From Streptomyces sp. HNM0575 (GTDB taxonomy: Bacteria; Actinomycetota; Actinomycetes; Streptomycetales; Streptomycetaceae): 64,000 nt of DNA. The notes below the pieces were generated by a model, which made no database searches, was not told where the DNA came from, and saw nothing but the letters and a program-made list of their open reading frames with translations. The translations under genes and the position numbers were made by a program. Positions 8,225-17,821 of this stretch are shown one piece after another. The stretch lies in contig NZ_JAASAG010000011.1 in NCBI RefSeq assembly GCF_012726265.1, positions 1-64,000 of the forward strand. The letters run 5' to 3'. Numbering within the stretch: position 1 is the stretch's first letter; each line of letters starts with the position of its first letter.

Positions 8225-8412
8225 GACAGCGACGGGTCAGTCTCCTGACTCCCGGATCACCGCTCGCCCCTGCCTTCCAGCCCGTGCAACCACAGGCCGT
8301 GGCATCGCTGGGGTCCGCTCCCCGGTCACAGTGGCGGGACCGTGCCGGAATCACACCGGCTTCCTGATCCCCGTCGCCCTGCCCGGACATTGTGACGCAC
8401 GACAGGCACCCG
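8225..8412 (-). promoter_or_regulatory. Cobalamin riboswitch ahead of the ABC transporter operon
   Basis: On the minus strand the leader of the lipoprotein gene begins with GGTGCC (8405-8410) and runs through the conserved core AAGCCGGTGTGATTCCGGCA and GGTCCCGCCACTGTGA. It ends with the B12 box AGTCAGGAGACTGACCCG (8233-8250). These are the hallmark elements of adenosylcobalamin riboswitches, in the right order and spacing. The expression region then leads to GGGAAGG shortly before the start at 8187, so control of translation is likely. It places the whole transporter under B12 repression. Confidence 0.93.
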
Positions 8413-8489
8413 GTCCGCGGCCCCGGGTCGGGTTCGATCGGTCACACGGGCGGGCGGGGCTTGACAGGGCCTGGCAGACGGGGTTCTCG

Positions 8490-8672
8490 GTGCCGTCGTC
8501 GTGGGCGCCACCGTCCGGTGATGGCCCGGGGAAGACCCTCAAGGACCTGTACAACCCCGTGCGGCTCGACGTCCTGCTGCGCCTCAACACGGTGCTCGCC
8601 GCAGACCACACGGTGCTCGCCGCGGACGCGGACGCGGAGGCGGGCGCCGAGGCGGAGGCGGAACAGGCCTAG
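8490..8672 (+). CDS. Possible small protein of 60 residues, no known family
   Basis: A GTG-started frame ending in LKDLYNPVRLDVLLRLNTVL, AADHTVLAAD and an acidic alanine/glutamate tail. Codon use over the last 45 codons is strongly actinomycete-like (almost every third base G or C), and the tail contains a short internal repeat (TVLAAD twice). There is no good ribosome site before GTG 8490; an earlier start is possible. It lies between the divergent riboswitch leader and the NCS1 permease. Function unknown; it could also be a chance frame in GC-rich DNA. Confidence 0.3.
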   Translation: MPSSWAPPSGDGPGKTLKDLYNPVRLDVLLRLNTVLAADHTVLAADADAEAGAEAEAEQA

Positions 8673-9079
8673 GGCGGGCGGGTCACGCGCGCACCGCGGA
8701 GGGCCCCGGCGGAGGGTGCCCGACGGAAACCGCCCGTCCTTCGCCCTGCAATCCCCGTGCAACAACGGATTCCTAGCGTGTCCCGCGGCCGGAGTCCGGT
8801 CGTGAGGCGGACGGATGTCTGACCCGCGTCCTGACGTGTGGACCGGACTCCGGCGACTCCGCGGGCCGCCGGCGTCCCGTGAGGGCCTTCCCCGTCCGAG
8901 CCCCGTCCGTGCCCCGTCCGTGCCGCGAACCAGCGCCGCCGCTCCCCGTGGCCGCCCGACGTCGAGGCGGTTCGCCGCACCCGCAACCGCCCCCGCTCCC
9001 GCACCCGCAACCGCTCCCGCACCACCGCACCCACAGCGCGACCGCGCCCCGGCGAGGTAATCGCGTCCATGGAGGCACC
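8673..9079 (+). other. 407-bp leader of the permease-urease group, repeat-rich
   Basis: No supported gene. The stretch 8985-9040 is a degenerate CCCGCACCCGCAACCG repeat that strongly skews base composition. TGCAAT-CCCCG-TGCAAC (near 8752-8768) is a spaced direct repeat that might be a regulatory site. The permease ribosome site GGAGG is at 9071-9075. No known promoter consensus was confirmed. Confidence 0.4.
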
Positions 9080-10783
9080 ATGAGCCAGCAGCAACTGACA
9101 GTGCACGAACCGGAGTCCGGGAGCACCGGACCGGGGCGGGCACAGCCGGACCAGGCACGCGAGACGCTGGAGGACTACACGCTCCGCTACGCGCCGCGCA
9201 GTTACCGGCGCTGGACGCCGGCGGTCGTGGCGACGACCGCGCTCGGCGGCATCGCGTATCTGGCCGACTTCTCCATCGGCGCGGGCATCGGTCTCGCCCA
9301 CGGGACCGGCAACGCGCTCGCCGCCATCGGGGTCGCCGCCGTGGTCATCTTCGTCACGGGACTGCCGCTCGCGTACTACGCGGCCAGGTACAACATCGAC
9401 CTCGACCTCATCACGCGCGGCTCCGGCTTCGGCTACTACGGCTCGGTGCTCACCAGCGTCATCTTCGCCAGCTTCACCTTCATCTTCTTCGCCCTCGAAG
9501 GCTCGATCATGGCCCAGGGGCTGCGGATCGGGCTCCAACTGCCGCTCTGGCTGGGGTACTTGGTCTCCACGCTGCTGGTGATACCGCTGGTCGTCTACGG
9601 CATGAAGGCGCTCAGCAGGCTCCAGGTGTGGACCACGCCGCTGTGGCTGCTGCTGATGGTGGGGCCCCTGGTCTACCTGGTGAGCACCGATCCCGGCTCG
9701 GTGCACCGCTTCCTGGCGTACGAGGGGACGGACGGCCACGGCGGGATCGGCATCGGCCCCGTGCTGCTCGGGGCGGGCGTCTGTCTCTCGCTGATCGCCC
9801 AGATCGGCGAGCAGATCGACTATCTGCGCTTCATGCCGCCCAAGACGCCGGGCAACCGCGTCTCGTGGTGGACGGCTGTGATCACCGCAGGTCCCGGTTG
9901 GGTGGTGCTGGGGGCGCTGAAGCAGGCCGCGGGCGTCTTCCTCGCCGTGTACGTGCTGGCGGAGGTGGGCCCGGCCTCGGCGACGGAGCCCATCGAGCAG
10001 TTCCGCGGAGCGCTCGGTGCGACGCTGCCGTCGTGGCTGGTGATCCCCGTCGCCGTGGTGCTCGTCGTGATCAGCCAGATAAAGATCAACGTCACGAACG
10101 CCTACTCGGGCTCCCTTGCGTGGACCAACTCCTTCACCAGGGTCACCAAGCGCTATCCGGGCCGGCTCGTCTTCGTCGTGGTCAACCTCGCCATCGCGCT
10201 GACGCTGATGGAGGCCGACATGTTCAGCTTCCTCAACGGCATCCTGGGCTTCTACTCGAACTGCGCCATCGCGTGGGTCGTCACCGTCGCCACGGACATC
10301 GTCGTCAACAAGTACGTGCTCGGACTCTCCCCGAAGACACCGGAGTTCAGGCGCGGCATGCTGCACGCGGTCAACCCGGTGGGGACCGTCGCCTTCGTCG
10401 CGGCGTCGGGCCTGTCGATCGCCGCGTACTTCGGTGCGTTCGGCGAGGGCCTCCAGCCGTTCTCGCCCCTCGCCGCGGTGCTGATCGCCTTCGTCCTCAC
10501 ACCGGTCACGGCGCTCCTCACCCGGGGCCGCTACTACCTCCGCCGCTCCGACGACGGCATCCCCGAGCCGCGCCTGGACGCGGACGGCAACCCCAGCGCC
10601 GCGGGCTACGAGTGCCACGTGTGCCGCCAGCGGTACGAGCGCCCCGACGTGACGGCCTCCCCGGCGCACGGCCACGAGGCCGTCGTCTGCTCCCTGTGCC
10701 TGAGCACGGACAGGACGGGCGACCACGTCCTCCCTCCGACTCCGGTCACAGCGCCGCTGCCGGTGACTTCTCCTGAGCGTTAA
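9080..10783 (+). CDS. NCS1-family permease with C-terminal zinc-ribbon-like tail
   Basis: A 567-residue membrane protein with about 12 hydrophobic segments, matching the nucleobase:cation symporter-1 family (purines, pyrimidines, allantoin, hydantoins). Features include RYAPRSYRRWTPAVVATTAL at the start and MFSFLNGILGFYSNCAIAWV near the end of the core. The last 60 residues are soluble and hold two CxxC pairs (YECHVCRQRY and VVCSLCLSTD), a possible zinc site unusual for this family. ATG 9080 follows GGAGG. It lies just upstream of urease on the same strand, which suggests uptake of a urea-yielding compound such as allantoin or a purine. Substrate is inferred only from context. Confidence 0.8.
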   Translation: MSQQQLTVHEPESGSTGPGRAQPDQARETLEDYTLRYAPRSYRRWTPAVVATTALGGIAYLADFSIGAGIGLAHGTGNALAAIGVAAVVIFVTGLPLAYYAARYNIDLDLITRGSGFGYYGSVLTSVIFASFTFIFFALEGSIMAQGLRIGLQLPLWLGYLVSTLLVIPLVVYGMKALSRLQVWTTPLWLLLMVGPLVYLVSTDPGSVHRFLAYEGTDGHGGIGIGPVLLGAGVCLSLIAQIGEQIDYLRFMPPKTPGNRVSWWTAVITAGPGWVVLGALKQAAGVFLAVYVLAEVGPASATEPIEQFRGALGATLPSWLVIPVAVVLVVISQIKINVTNAYSGSLAWTNSFTRVTKRYPGRLVFVVVNLAIALTLMEADMFSFLNGILGFYSNCAIAWVVTVATDIVVNKYVLGLSPKTPEFRRGMLHAVNPVGTVAFVAASGLSIAAYFGAFGEGLQPFSPLAAVLIAFVLTPVTALLTRGRYYLRRSDDGIPEPRLDADGNPSAAGYECHVCRQRYERPDVTASPAHGHEAVVCSLCLSTDRTGDHVLPPTPVTAPLPVTSPER

Positions 10784-10795
10784 CGCCGCTGAAAC
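10780..10795 (+). promoter_or_regulatory. Possible GlnR half-site before ureA
   Basis: TTAAC-(6 bases)-GAAAC overlaps the permease stop codon and lies about 90 bp before ureA. It matches one half of the actinobacterial GlnR box (gTnAC-n6-GaAAc). A second half is weak: ATAAC at 10805-10809 is spaced 9 rather than 6 bases away. GlnR is known to control urease genes in Streptomyces, so the site makes sense but remains a visual match. Confidence 0.35.
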
Positions 10796-10882
10796 GCTCC
10801 CGGCATAACCTGCCCCGACCGGCGCTGCGAGCAGCCCTGTGCCGCGGGCCGGGACCGGCGAGAAGGCGCGGAGTGGGAGACG

Positions 10883-11185
10883 ATGCAACTGACACCGCAC
10901 GAGCAGGAACGCCTGCTCATCCACGTCGCCGCCGACGTCGCCGCACGGCGGAGGGAACGCGGCCTGCGGCTCAACCACCCCGAGGCCGTCGCGCTGATCA
11001 CCTCCCACGTGCTGGAGGGCGCCAGGGACGGCCGGTCCGTCACGGAGCTGATGGACTCGGGCCGCGAAGTCCTCAGCCGCGACGACGTCATGGACGGGGT
11101 GCCCGAGATGCTCCGGGACGTGCAGGTCGAGGCCACGTTCCCCGACGGCACGAAGCTCGTCACGGTCCACCGGCCCGTGCCGTGA
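10883..11185 (+). CDS. ureA: Urease subunit gamma
   Basis: A 100-residue protein, the usual length of UreA. It has the family start [20 protein letters not shown] and [10 protein letters not shown], the mid-section [20 protein letters not shown] and [20 protein letters not shown], all near-consensus. With UreB and UreC it builds the nickel urease that splits urea to ammonia and carbamate in the cytoplasm. ATG 10883 is preceded by a GGGAG-type ribosome site. First gene of ureABCFGD. Confidence 0.97.
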   Translation: MQLTPHEQERLLIHVAADVAARRRERGLRLNHPEAVALITSHVLEGARDGRSVTELMDSGREVLSRDDVMDGVPEMLRDVQVEATFPDGTKLVTVHRPVP

Positions 11186-11219
11186 CCCGGACCCGTACGT
11201 GCGGAAGGAGCCTCGCCAC

Positions 11220-11579
11220 GTGATTCCCGGAGAGATCGTCCACGGCGACGGCCCGGTGCGGCTCAACGAGGGCGCCGACGTCATCACGCTCACCGTGCTC
11301 AACTCCGCCGACCGGCCCGTGCAGGTCGGTTCCCACTACCACTTCGCGGAGGCCAACCCGGGGCTCGGCTTCGACCGGGCCGCCGCTCGCGGCAGACGCC
11401 TCGCCGTCGCCGCGGGCACGGCCGTACGGTTCGAGCCGGGCATCCCCGTCGAGGTCGCGCTCGTACCGCTCGGCGGCAGGCGCGTGGTCGCCGGGCTGCG
11501 CGGAGAGACGGGCGGACCGCTCGACGGCGGCGAGGTCGCCCCGGAAGGCCCGGAAGGCGGTGCCTCCGATGACCGATGA
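11220..11579 (+). CDS. ureB: Urease subunit beta
   Basis: A 119-residue UreB. The GTG at 11220, 9 bases after GGAAGGAG, gives the family start [20 protein letters not shown]. The conserved [18 protein letters not shown] and [11 protein letters not shown] segments are present. Length is typical (about 100-130). The C-terminal 20 residues are a variable Gly/Glu-rich tail. Its stop lies 11 bases inside ureC, so translation of the two is coupled. Structural subunit that holds the trimeric urease assembly together with UreA and UreC. Confidence 0.96.
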   Translation: MIPGEIVHGDGPVRLNEGADVITLTVLNSADRPVQVGSHYHFAEANPGLGFDRAAARGRRLAVAAGTAVRFEPGIPVEVALVPLGGRRVVAGLRGETGGPLDGGEVAPEGPEGGASDDR

Positions 11580-13302
11580 CAGCGGAGTGCTCTCCCGTGC
11601 CGTCTACGCCGACCTGTTCGGCCCGACCACCGGCGACAGGGTGCGGCTCGCCGACACCGGCCTGCTCGTCGAGGTCGAGGAGGACCGCTGCGGAGGTCCC
11701 GGACGTGCGGGAGACGAGGCCGTCTTCGGCGGCGGCAAGGTCATCCGCGAGTCCATGGGCCAGGCGCGCACGACACGAGCGGAGGGTGCGCCCGACACCG
11801 TCGTCACCGGTGCCCTGGTGCTCGACCACTGGGGCGTGGTCAAGGCGGACATCGGCATCCGCGACGGGCGGATCACCGCCCTCGGCAAGGCCGGGAACCC
11901 GGACACGATGGACGGCGTGCACCCGGATCTCGTCATCGGGCCCGAGACCGAGATCATCGCCGGCAACGGCCGGATCCTCACCGCGGGCGGCGTCGACACC
12001 CACGTCCACTTCGTGTGTCCGCAGCTCATCGACGAAGCGCTGGCCTCCGGCGTCACGACACTGGTCGGGGGCGGTACGGGACCGGCGGAGGGCAGCAAGG
12101 CGACCACGATCACGCCGGGGCCCTGGCACCTGGCCCGTACCCTCGCCGCCATGGACGACATGCCCGTGAACGTGGGGCTGCTCGGCAAGGGGAACACCGT
12201 CTCGCGGGAGGCGTTCCGCAGCCAACTGCGCGGCGGCGCCGTGGGATTCAAGATCCACGAGGACTGGGGGGCGACGCCCGCGGCCATCGACGCGTGCCTC
12301 GCGGCCTGTGAGGAGACCGGCGCCCAGCTCGCCATCCACACGGACACGCTCAACGAAGCGGGCTTCGTCGGGGACACCCTGGCCGCGATCGCGGGGCGGG
12401 GCATCCACGCGTACCACACCGAGGGGGCGGGAGGGGGCCACGCACCCGACATCATCACCGTCGTCGGCCACCCCAACGTGCTGCCCTCCTCGACCAACCC
12501 CACCCGCCCGCACACCGTCAACACCGTCGACGAACACCTCGACATGCTGATGGTCTGCCACCACCTCAACCCGGCCGTTCCCGAGGACCTCGCCTTCGCC
12601 GAGTCCCGCATCAGGCCGTCCACCATCGCCGCCGAGGACGTCCTGCACGACATGGGCGCCATCTCGATCATCTCCTCCGACTCCCAGGCCATGGGCCGCA
12701 TCGGGGAAGTGGTGCTGCGCACCTGGCAGACCGCGCACGTGATGAAGCAGCGCCGCGGCTCCCTGCCGGGGGACGGCCGCGCCGACAACGTCCGCGCCCG
12801 CCGCTACGTCGCCAAGTACACCGTCAACCCGGCCGCCGCCCAGGGACTGGACGCGGAGATCGGCTCCGTCGAACCGGGCAAACTCGCCGACCTGGTGCTG
12901 TGGGATCCCGCCTTCTTCGGGGTGAAGCCCCAACTCGTCCTGAAGGGCGGCCAGATCGCGTACGCGCAGATGGGCGACGCCAACGCGTCCATCCCCACGC
13001 CCCAACCCGTGTTGCCCCGGCCGATGTTCGGGGCCACGGGGCGCGCTCCGGCGGCCAACTCCCTCAACTTCGTCAACGCGGCCGCACTTGAGGACGGACT
13101 GCCCGAACGGCTCGGACTCGGCAAGCAGTTCGCCGCCGCCCGCGACACCCGCGCCGTCACCAAGGCGGACATGCACGGCAACGACGCGCTGCCGGACGTC
13201 GCCGTCGACGCGGACACCTTCACCGTCACCATCGACGGCGAACCTGTCGACCCTGCTCCGGCCACCGAACTGCCCATGTCGCAGCGGTACTTCCTCTTCT
13301 GA
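11569..13302 (+). CDS. ureC: Urease subunit alpha (catalytic)
   Basis: A 577-residue catalytic subunit of the amidohydrolase superfamily. Visible active-site parts: the nickel-binding HVHF motif, the lysine (K228) in GFKIHEDWG that is carbamylated to bridge the two nickels, [19 protein letters not shown], and the flap MVCHHLN with C330-H331-H332. The C-terminus MSQRYFLF is the standard UreC ending. ATG 11569 was preferred over the GTG at 11560 because GGAAGG at 11552-11557 is better spaced to it. It overlaps ureB by 11 bases and its TGA shares a base with the ureF ATG. Confidence 0.97.
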   Translation: MTDDSGVLSRAVYADLFGPTTGDRVRLADTGLLVEVEEDRCGGPGRAGDEAVFGGGKVIRESMGQARTTRAEGAPDTVVTGALVLDHWGVVKADIGIRDGRITALGKAGNPDTMDGVHPDLVIGPETEIIAGNGRILTAGGVDTHVHFVCPQLIDEALASGVTTLVGGGTGPAEGSKATTITPGPWHLARTLAAMDDMPVNVGLLGKGNTVSREAFRSQLRGGAVGFKIHEDWGATPAAIDACLAACEETGAQLAIHTDTLNEAGFVGDTLAAIAGRGIHAYHTEGAGGGHAPDIITVVGHPNVLPSSTNPTRPHTVNTVDEHLDMLMVCHHLNPAVPEDLAFAESRIRPSTIAAEDVLHDMGAISIISSDSQAMGRIGEVVLRTWQTAHVMKQRRGSLPGDGRADNVRARRYVAKYTVNPAAAQGLDAEIGSVEPGKLADLVLWDPAFFGVKPQLVLKGGQIAYAQMGDANASIPTPQPVLPRPMFGATGRAPAANSLNFVNAAALEDGLPERLGLGKQFAAARDTRAVTKADMHGNDALPDVAVDADTFTVTIDGEPVDPAPATELPMSQRYFLF

Positions 13303-14069
13303 TGCCGCCTGTTCTGATGCCGCAGCAGCCCGGAAGGTCCCCCGACTCCGCGCCTCCCGCGGACGACCACCCTCGTGAGGGCCGGGACACGGGTCAGGAC
13401 ACCGGGGCGAACACCGCGGCCCTCCTGGTCCTCGCGGACGGGCGTTTCCCGGCGGGGTCGCACGCGCATTCCGGCGGAGCCGAGGCCGCGGTGCGGGCCG
13501 GGCGCATCGTCGACGCCGGGACGCTCGCGGAGTTCTGCCGGGGCCGTCTGCACACGGCGGGCCTGACCGCCTCCGGCCTGGCCGCCGCTGCCGCCCACGG
13601 CCACGATCCCCTCGGCCTCGACGGCGCGGCCGACGCCCGCACGCCGTCGCCCGCGCTGCGCCGTACGTCCCGGAAGCTCGGCCGTCAGCTGATGCGGGCA
13701 GGGCGTGCGACGTGGCCGTCGGCGGGGCTCGACGACCTGGCACGGGCGCGTCCTGGCGGGGCACATCAGCCCGTGGTGCTCGGCCTCGTGGCCGCGGCCG
13801 CCGGGCTCACACCGCTGCAAGCCGCGTACGCCGCCGCGTACGAGGCGGTCTCGGGCCCGGCCGGTGCGGCGGTGCGGCTTCTCGGCCTCGACCCCTTCGA
13901 AGCCTCCGCGGTGCTCGCCCGGCTCGTCCCCGACGTCGACGGGATCGCCGGAGAGGCGGCACGAGCCGCACGCGGACCCGTCGACTCCCTCCCGGCCGCC
14001 GCCGCTCCGCTGCTTGAGATCACCGCGGAGGACCACGCCAGTTGGGCGGTCCGTCTCTTCGCCTCGTAG
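13302..14069 (+). CDS. ureF: Urease accessory protein UreF
   Basis: A 255-residue, mostly helical accessory protein. The core begins at about residue 38 (AALLVLADGRFPAGSHAHSG, the usual UreF start motif), and later has LGRQLMRAGRATWP and HQPVVLGLVAAAAGL. UreF joins UreD and UreG on apo-urease and helps direct nickel and carbon dioxide into the active site. The first 37 residues are a poorly conserved proline/aspartate-rich leader. ATG 13302 overlaps the ureC stop (TGATG), so it is translationally coupled; a later start inside the leader is possible. Confidence 0.93.
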   Translation: MPPVLMPQQPGRSPDSAPPADDHPREGRDTGQDTGANTAALLVLADGRFPAGSHAHSGGAEAAVRAGRIVDAGTLAEFCRGRLHTAGLTASGLAAAAAHGHDPLGLDGAADARTPSPALRRTSRKLGRQLMRAGRATWPSAGLDDLARARPGGAHQPVVLGLVAAAAGLTPLQAAYAAAYEAVSGPAGAAVRLLGLDPFEASAVLARLVPDVDGIAGEAARAARGPVDSLPAAAAPLLEITAEDHASWAVRLFAS

Positions 14070-14231
14070 CGGCGGATCGCACCTTCGCGACGGGAGACGC
14101 ACCGCCGCCCGCCCCTCCCGTACCGGCGTCGGCACCGGCCCCGGCACCTGGCACCCGAAGAGCCACCCGACCCCGACCCGACCCCCACCCCCGCCTCCCC
14201 CGCACAGCACCTCCCGGAAGGAGCCCGCACC

Positions 14232-14935
<704 letters not shown>

Positions 14936-14939
<4 letters not shown>

Positions 14940-15778
14940 GCGGCGCCACGGCCGAGGGCGGCACGGCGGCGGCACCCGTCGGCGGCGGTGCGGGAGCCCG
15001 TGCGCCGCTGCCCCGCGCGTCAGCCGTGCGGGCCGCGGCCCGCGTCACCGCCGTCGCCGACGGCCGGGGCGGTACCGCCGTGCCGCTGATCAGCGGCAGC
15101 GGACCGCTCGCCCCGCGCCTCACGCGGGCCGCGGCGGACGGCGAGGCGGGCGAGGCCCGCGTCACCCTCGTCGGCGCGATGAGCGCACCGCTCGGCGGCG
15201 ACCGGCTGGCGATCGAGGTACGGGTCGAGGCCGGGGCGAGGCTGCGGATGGACGCCGCCGCGGCCACTCTCGCCCTGCCCGGCCGCGGCGACGACGCCGC
15301 CCGCTACGACGTACGGCTGACCGTGGGCGAGCAGGCACACCTGCGGTGGTTGCCCGGCCCGGTCATCTCGGCCGCGGGCAGCCGCCTGCGGCAGACCGTC
15401 CGGGTCGAACTCGCCCCCACCGCCCGCCTGGAGCTGACGGACGTCCTGGTGCTGGGACGCAGCGGCGAGGAACCCGGCCGCCTCACCACCAGGCTCACCG
15501 TGGACCGCGCCGGACACACCCTCCTCGACCAGCAGCTCGACACCGGCGCGGGCGCACCCGGCTGGAACAGCGCCGCCGTGCTGGGACCGCACCGGGCCGT
15601 CGGGCAACTGCTCGTCGTCGACCCGGATCTGTCCGCGGACCCTGCCGAGCCGTCCCTGCCGTCCCCACACGCCGTCGTCACGCCGCTGGAGGGACCGGCG
15701 GTGCTCGTCACCGCCCTAGGTGCGGACGCCCTGGCCGTGACGCCGCTGCTGCGGTGGCCGCCGACGCCCGCGAAGTGA
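14936..15778 (+). CDS. ureD: Urease accessory protein UreD (UreH)
   Basis: A 280-residue UreD. Family traits are [49 protein letters not shown] and the C-terminal [14 protein letters not shown]. UreD is the scaffold that first binds apo-urease and recruits UreF and UreG; nickel may pass through its tunnel. The GTG start at 14936 overlaps the ureG stop (GTGA), indicating coupling. The first 30 residues are a low-complexity Gly/Ala stretch. The order ureABCFGD is the usual streptomycete layout. Confidence 0.93.
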
Positions 15779-15792
15779 CCGGAGGCGCCCCG

Positions 15793-15846
15793 GAGTTCGC
15801 CGAGTTCGCCGAGTTCGCCGAGTTCGCCGAGTTCGCCGAGTTCGCC
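15793..15846. repeat. Six perfect 9-bp tandem repeats (GAGTTCGCC) after ureD
   Basis: GAGTTCGCC is repeated six times without error, then once as GAGTCCGGC, in the 123-bp gap between the convergent ureD and sfnB genes. On the plus strand it reads Glu-Phe-Ala in a frame opened by a GTG that overlaps the ureD stop (see findings). Perfect repetition points to recent expansion by slippage. Confidence 0.95.
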
Positions 15847-15901
15847 GAGTCCGGCGCCTTTGCCACCCTTGAGCAGTCGCCGGCCGATGCGGCGCGTGCG
15901 C

Positions 15902-17146
15902 TCACAGCAGTCCGTGCCGGGGTGGCCGCGTGCCGTTGAGTACGTGCCGGCCCAGGTGCTGGATCTTCCAGCGGGCCGGGTCGTGGAGGGTGTGGGTGCG
16001 GGCGTCGCGCCAGTGGCGGTGGAGGTTGAGCCCGTCCAGGGCGGAGCGGGTGCCCGCCACCTCGAAGAGGGCGCTGCCCGCTTCCACCGCCGCCTCGCCC
16101 GCGCGTACCTTCGCCGCCGCCACGGCCAGCGACGCCTCGGCTGCGCTGTCGTCGGTGAGTTCGGCGTCCGCGGCGTCCACGGTGCGTGCCGCGACGTCGA
16201 GAAGGGCCTCCGCGGCCCGCACCTGGAGGGAGAGTTCGCCGAAGCGCTGGATGAGCAGCGGGTCCTCGGCGGCCGTGGCGTGGCCGCTCTCGAACCACGG
16301 GCGGCTCTTGGTGCGTACGAACTCCGCCGCCTCGGCCAGCGCGCCGGCCGCGATCCCGGCGTCGATTGCGGCGTGCAGCAACTGTGCGACGGCGCCGTGC
16401 AGTTGAGGGCCCTCGAAGGTCAGGTGGTGGGGCACGACACGGTCCGCGGGCACGTGGACGTGGTCCAGACGGACCGTGCCGCTGGCCGTGGTGCGCTGGC
16501 CCATGCCGTCCCAGTCGTCCTCGACGGTGACGCCCGGTGCGTCCCGCGGTACGTACGCGACGTGGAGCGCGCCGTCCGCGTGGGCGGCGCGGGCGAGCAC
16601 GGGGATCCAGTCGGCGAAGAGTGCGCCGGTCGAGTAGTGCTTCACGCCGGTGAGTACGAAGCCGCCGTTGCCTTCCCCGCTGCTGGCGTCCCCGCTGCCG
16701 CCGTCGGCTTCAAGGGGCTCGGCCGGTTCGAGGCGGGTGCGGAAGTCCTGGACGTGCCTGGTGCCGCGCTCCGACTGCGCGTTGCCGAACCGGCGCCCTG
16801 CCAGCACCTCCGCGAAGAAGAACCGCTGCTGCGCCGGACTCCCCTGCCGGCGCAGCACGTTGACGTAGACGAAATGGCTCTGCGGGATCTGCGCCAGGCT
16901 GGCGTCGCCGGTGGCAAGCAGCCGGAAGACCTCCGCCAGCGTCCGTACCGGGACGTCCGCTCCGCCGTGCTCGGCGGGCACCGTGATGCCCAGCAGACCG
17001 CCGGCGGAGAGCCGCTCCAGCTCCTCGCGCGGGAGCAGCCGCTCCGCGTCGCGCTTCGCGGCGTTCGCACGGAAGACGTCCGCCAACTCGGCGGCGGCAG
17101 CGAGCGCTTCCGCACTGCCCGAGATGACGTGTGCGGGGGCGCTCAC
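15902..17146 (-). CDS. sfnB: SfnB-type flavin-dependent sulfur-acquisition oxidoreductase
   Basis: A 414-residue protein of the acyl-CoA-dehydrogenase fold, in the SfnB/DszC monooxygenase branch. N-terminal helical domain: ERLSAGGLLGITVPAEHGGA and DASLAQIPQSHFVYVNVLRR. Middle beta domain: FGNAQSERGTRHVQ, LTGVKHYSTGALFADWIPVL. C-terminal helices: DARTHTLHDPARWKIQHLG. SfnB-like enzymes use reduced flavin and oxygen in use of organosulfur compounds. The GTG at 17146 overlaps the stop of the upstream FMN reductase, which would supply reduced flavin. Last gene of the sfnG operon. The exact substrate is unknown. Confidence 0.85.
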   Translation of the reverse strand: MSAPAHVISGSAEALAAAAELADVFRANAAKRDAERLLPREELERLSAGGLLGITVPAEHGGADVPVRTLAEVFRLLATGDASLAQIPQSHFVYVNVLRRQGSPAQQRFFFAEVLAGRRFGNAQSERGTRHVQDFRTRLEPAEPLEADGGSGDASSGEGNGGFVLTGVKHYSTGALFADWIPVLARAAHADGALHVAYVPRDAPGVTVEDDWDGMGQRTTASGTVRLDHVHVPADRVVPHHLTFEGPQLHGAVAQLLHAAIDAGIAAGALAEAAEFVRTKSRPWFESGHATAAEDPLLIQRFGELSLQVRAAEALLDVAARTVDAADAELTDDSAAEASLAVAAAKVRAGEAAVEAGSALFEVAGTRSALDGLNLHRHWRDARTHTLHDPARWKIQHLGRHVLNGTRPPRHGLL

Positions 17147-17697
17147 GCCGCTGCCGCCCTCGGCCTGCCGTCCTTCAGCGCGGCCGAGAACTGGGCGAGG
17201 ACCACGTCCAGGGCCTCCTGCGTGGCCACGTCGACGGAGACCGCGTCGTCCTCCCGTATCGCGATGTCCTTGTCGAGCACGAACCATCCCTGGACGATGT
17301 GCGCCGCGCCCATGGAGGCGAGCACGGGCCGCAGCGCGTAGTCGATGGCCAGCACATGCGCGACCGTGCCCCCGGTGGCCAGCGGCAGCACGGTCTTGCC
17401 GGTCAGCACGGCCTGCGGGAGCAGATCCAGCAGCGACTTCAGAAGCCCCGAGTAGGCGGCCTTGTAGACGGGTGTGCCGACGACGATGCCGTCGGCCTGC
17501 TCGAACAGCCTCCTGGCCTCGACGATCGCCGGATGCCCGAAGTCGGCCCGTAGCAGGGCCTCGGCCGGCAGCGACCGTACGTCCAGCGGGACCACGTCGT
17601 GCCCTTCGGCGGCGAGCGTGCCGTCGAGATGGCGCAGCAGCCGGGCCGTGCGGGAGACGGGGGAGGGACTTCCCGATACGGAGAGGATCGTGGCCAT
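17143..17697 (-). CDS. NADPH-dependent FMN reductase (SsuE/MsuE type)
   Basis: A 184-residue flavodoxin-fold reductase: ILSVSGSPSPVSRTARLL forms the FMN phosphate loop, and ADGIVVGTPVYKAAYSGLLK and LLPQAVLTGKTVLPLATGGT are the SsuE/MsuE signature regions. It reduces free FMN with NAD(P)H and hands it to flavin-dependent monooxygenases. Its neighbours on both sides (SfnG and SfnB) need exactly this cofactor. ATG 17697 follows GAGGTG with a 7-base gap. Confidence 0.9.
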   Translation of the reverse strand: MATILSVSGSPSPVSRTARLLRHLDGTLAAEGHDVVPLDVRSLPAEALLRADFGHPAIVEARRLFEQADGIVVGTPVYKAAYSGLLKSLLDLLPQAVLTGKTVLPLATGGTVAHVLAIDYALRPVLASMGAAHIVQGWFVLDKDIAIREDDAVSVDVATQEALDVVLAQFSAALKDGRPRAAAA

Positions 17698-17821
17698 CGG
17701 AGGTCACCTCGTCCGTTCGTCGGGTGCGAAGGTGCTGGTGCTCAAGTCCGTTCTCCTTCGGGTTCGTTCACGGATGCGGAGCCGGGCAGCGGGGGCGCCG
17801 GGGAGCGGGAGAGCGGGGGAA

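Noticed and set aside
15793-15846. CRISPR-like short repeats
   Set aside because: The 9-bp units are directly adjacent with no spacers and there are no cas genes, so this is a simple tandem repeat.
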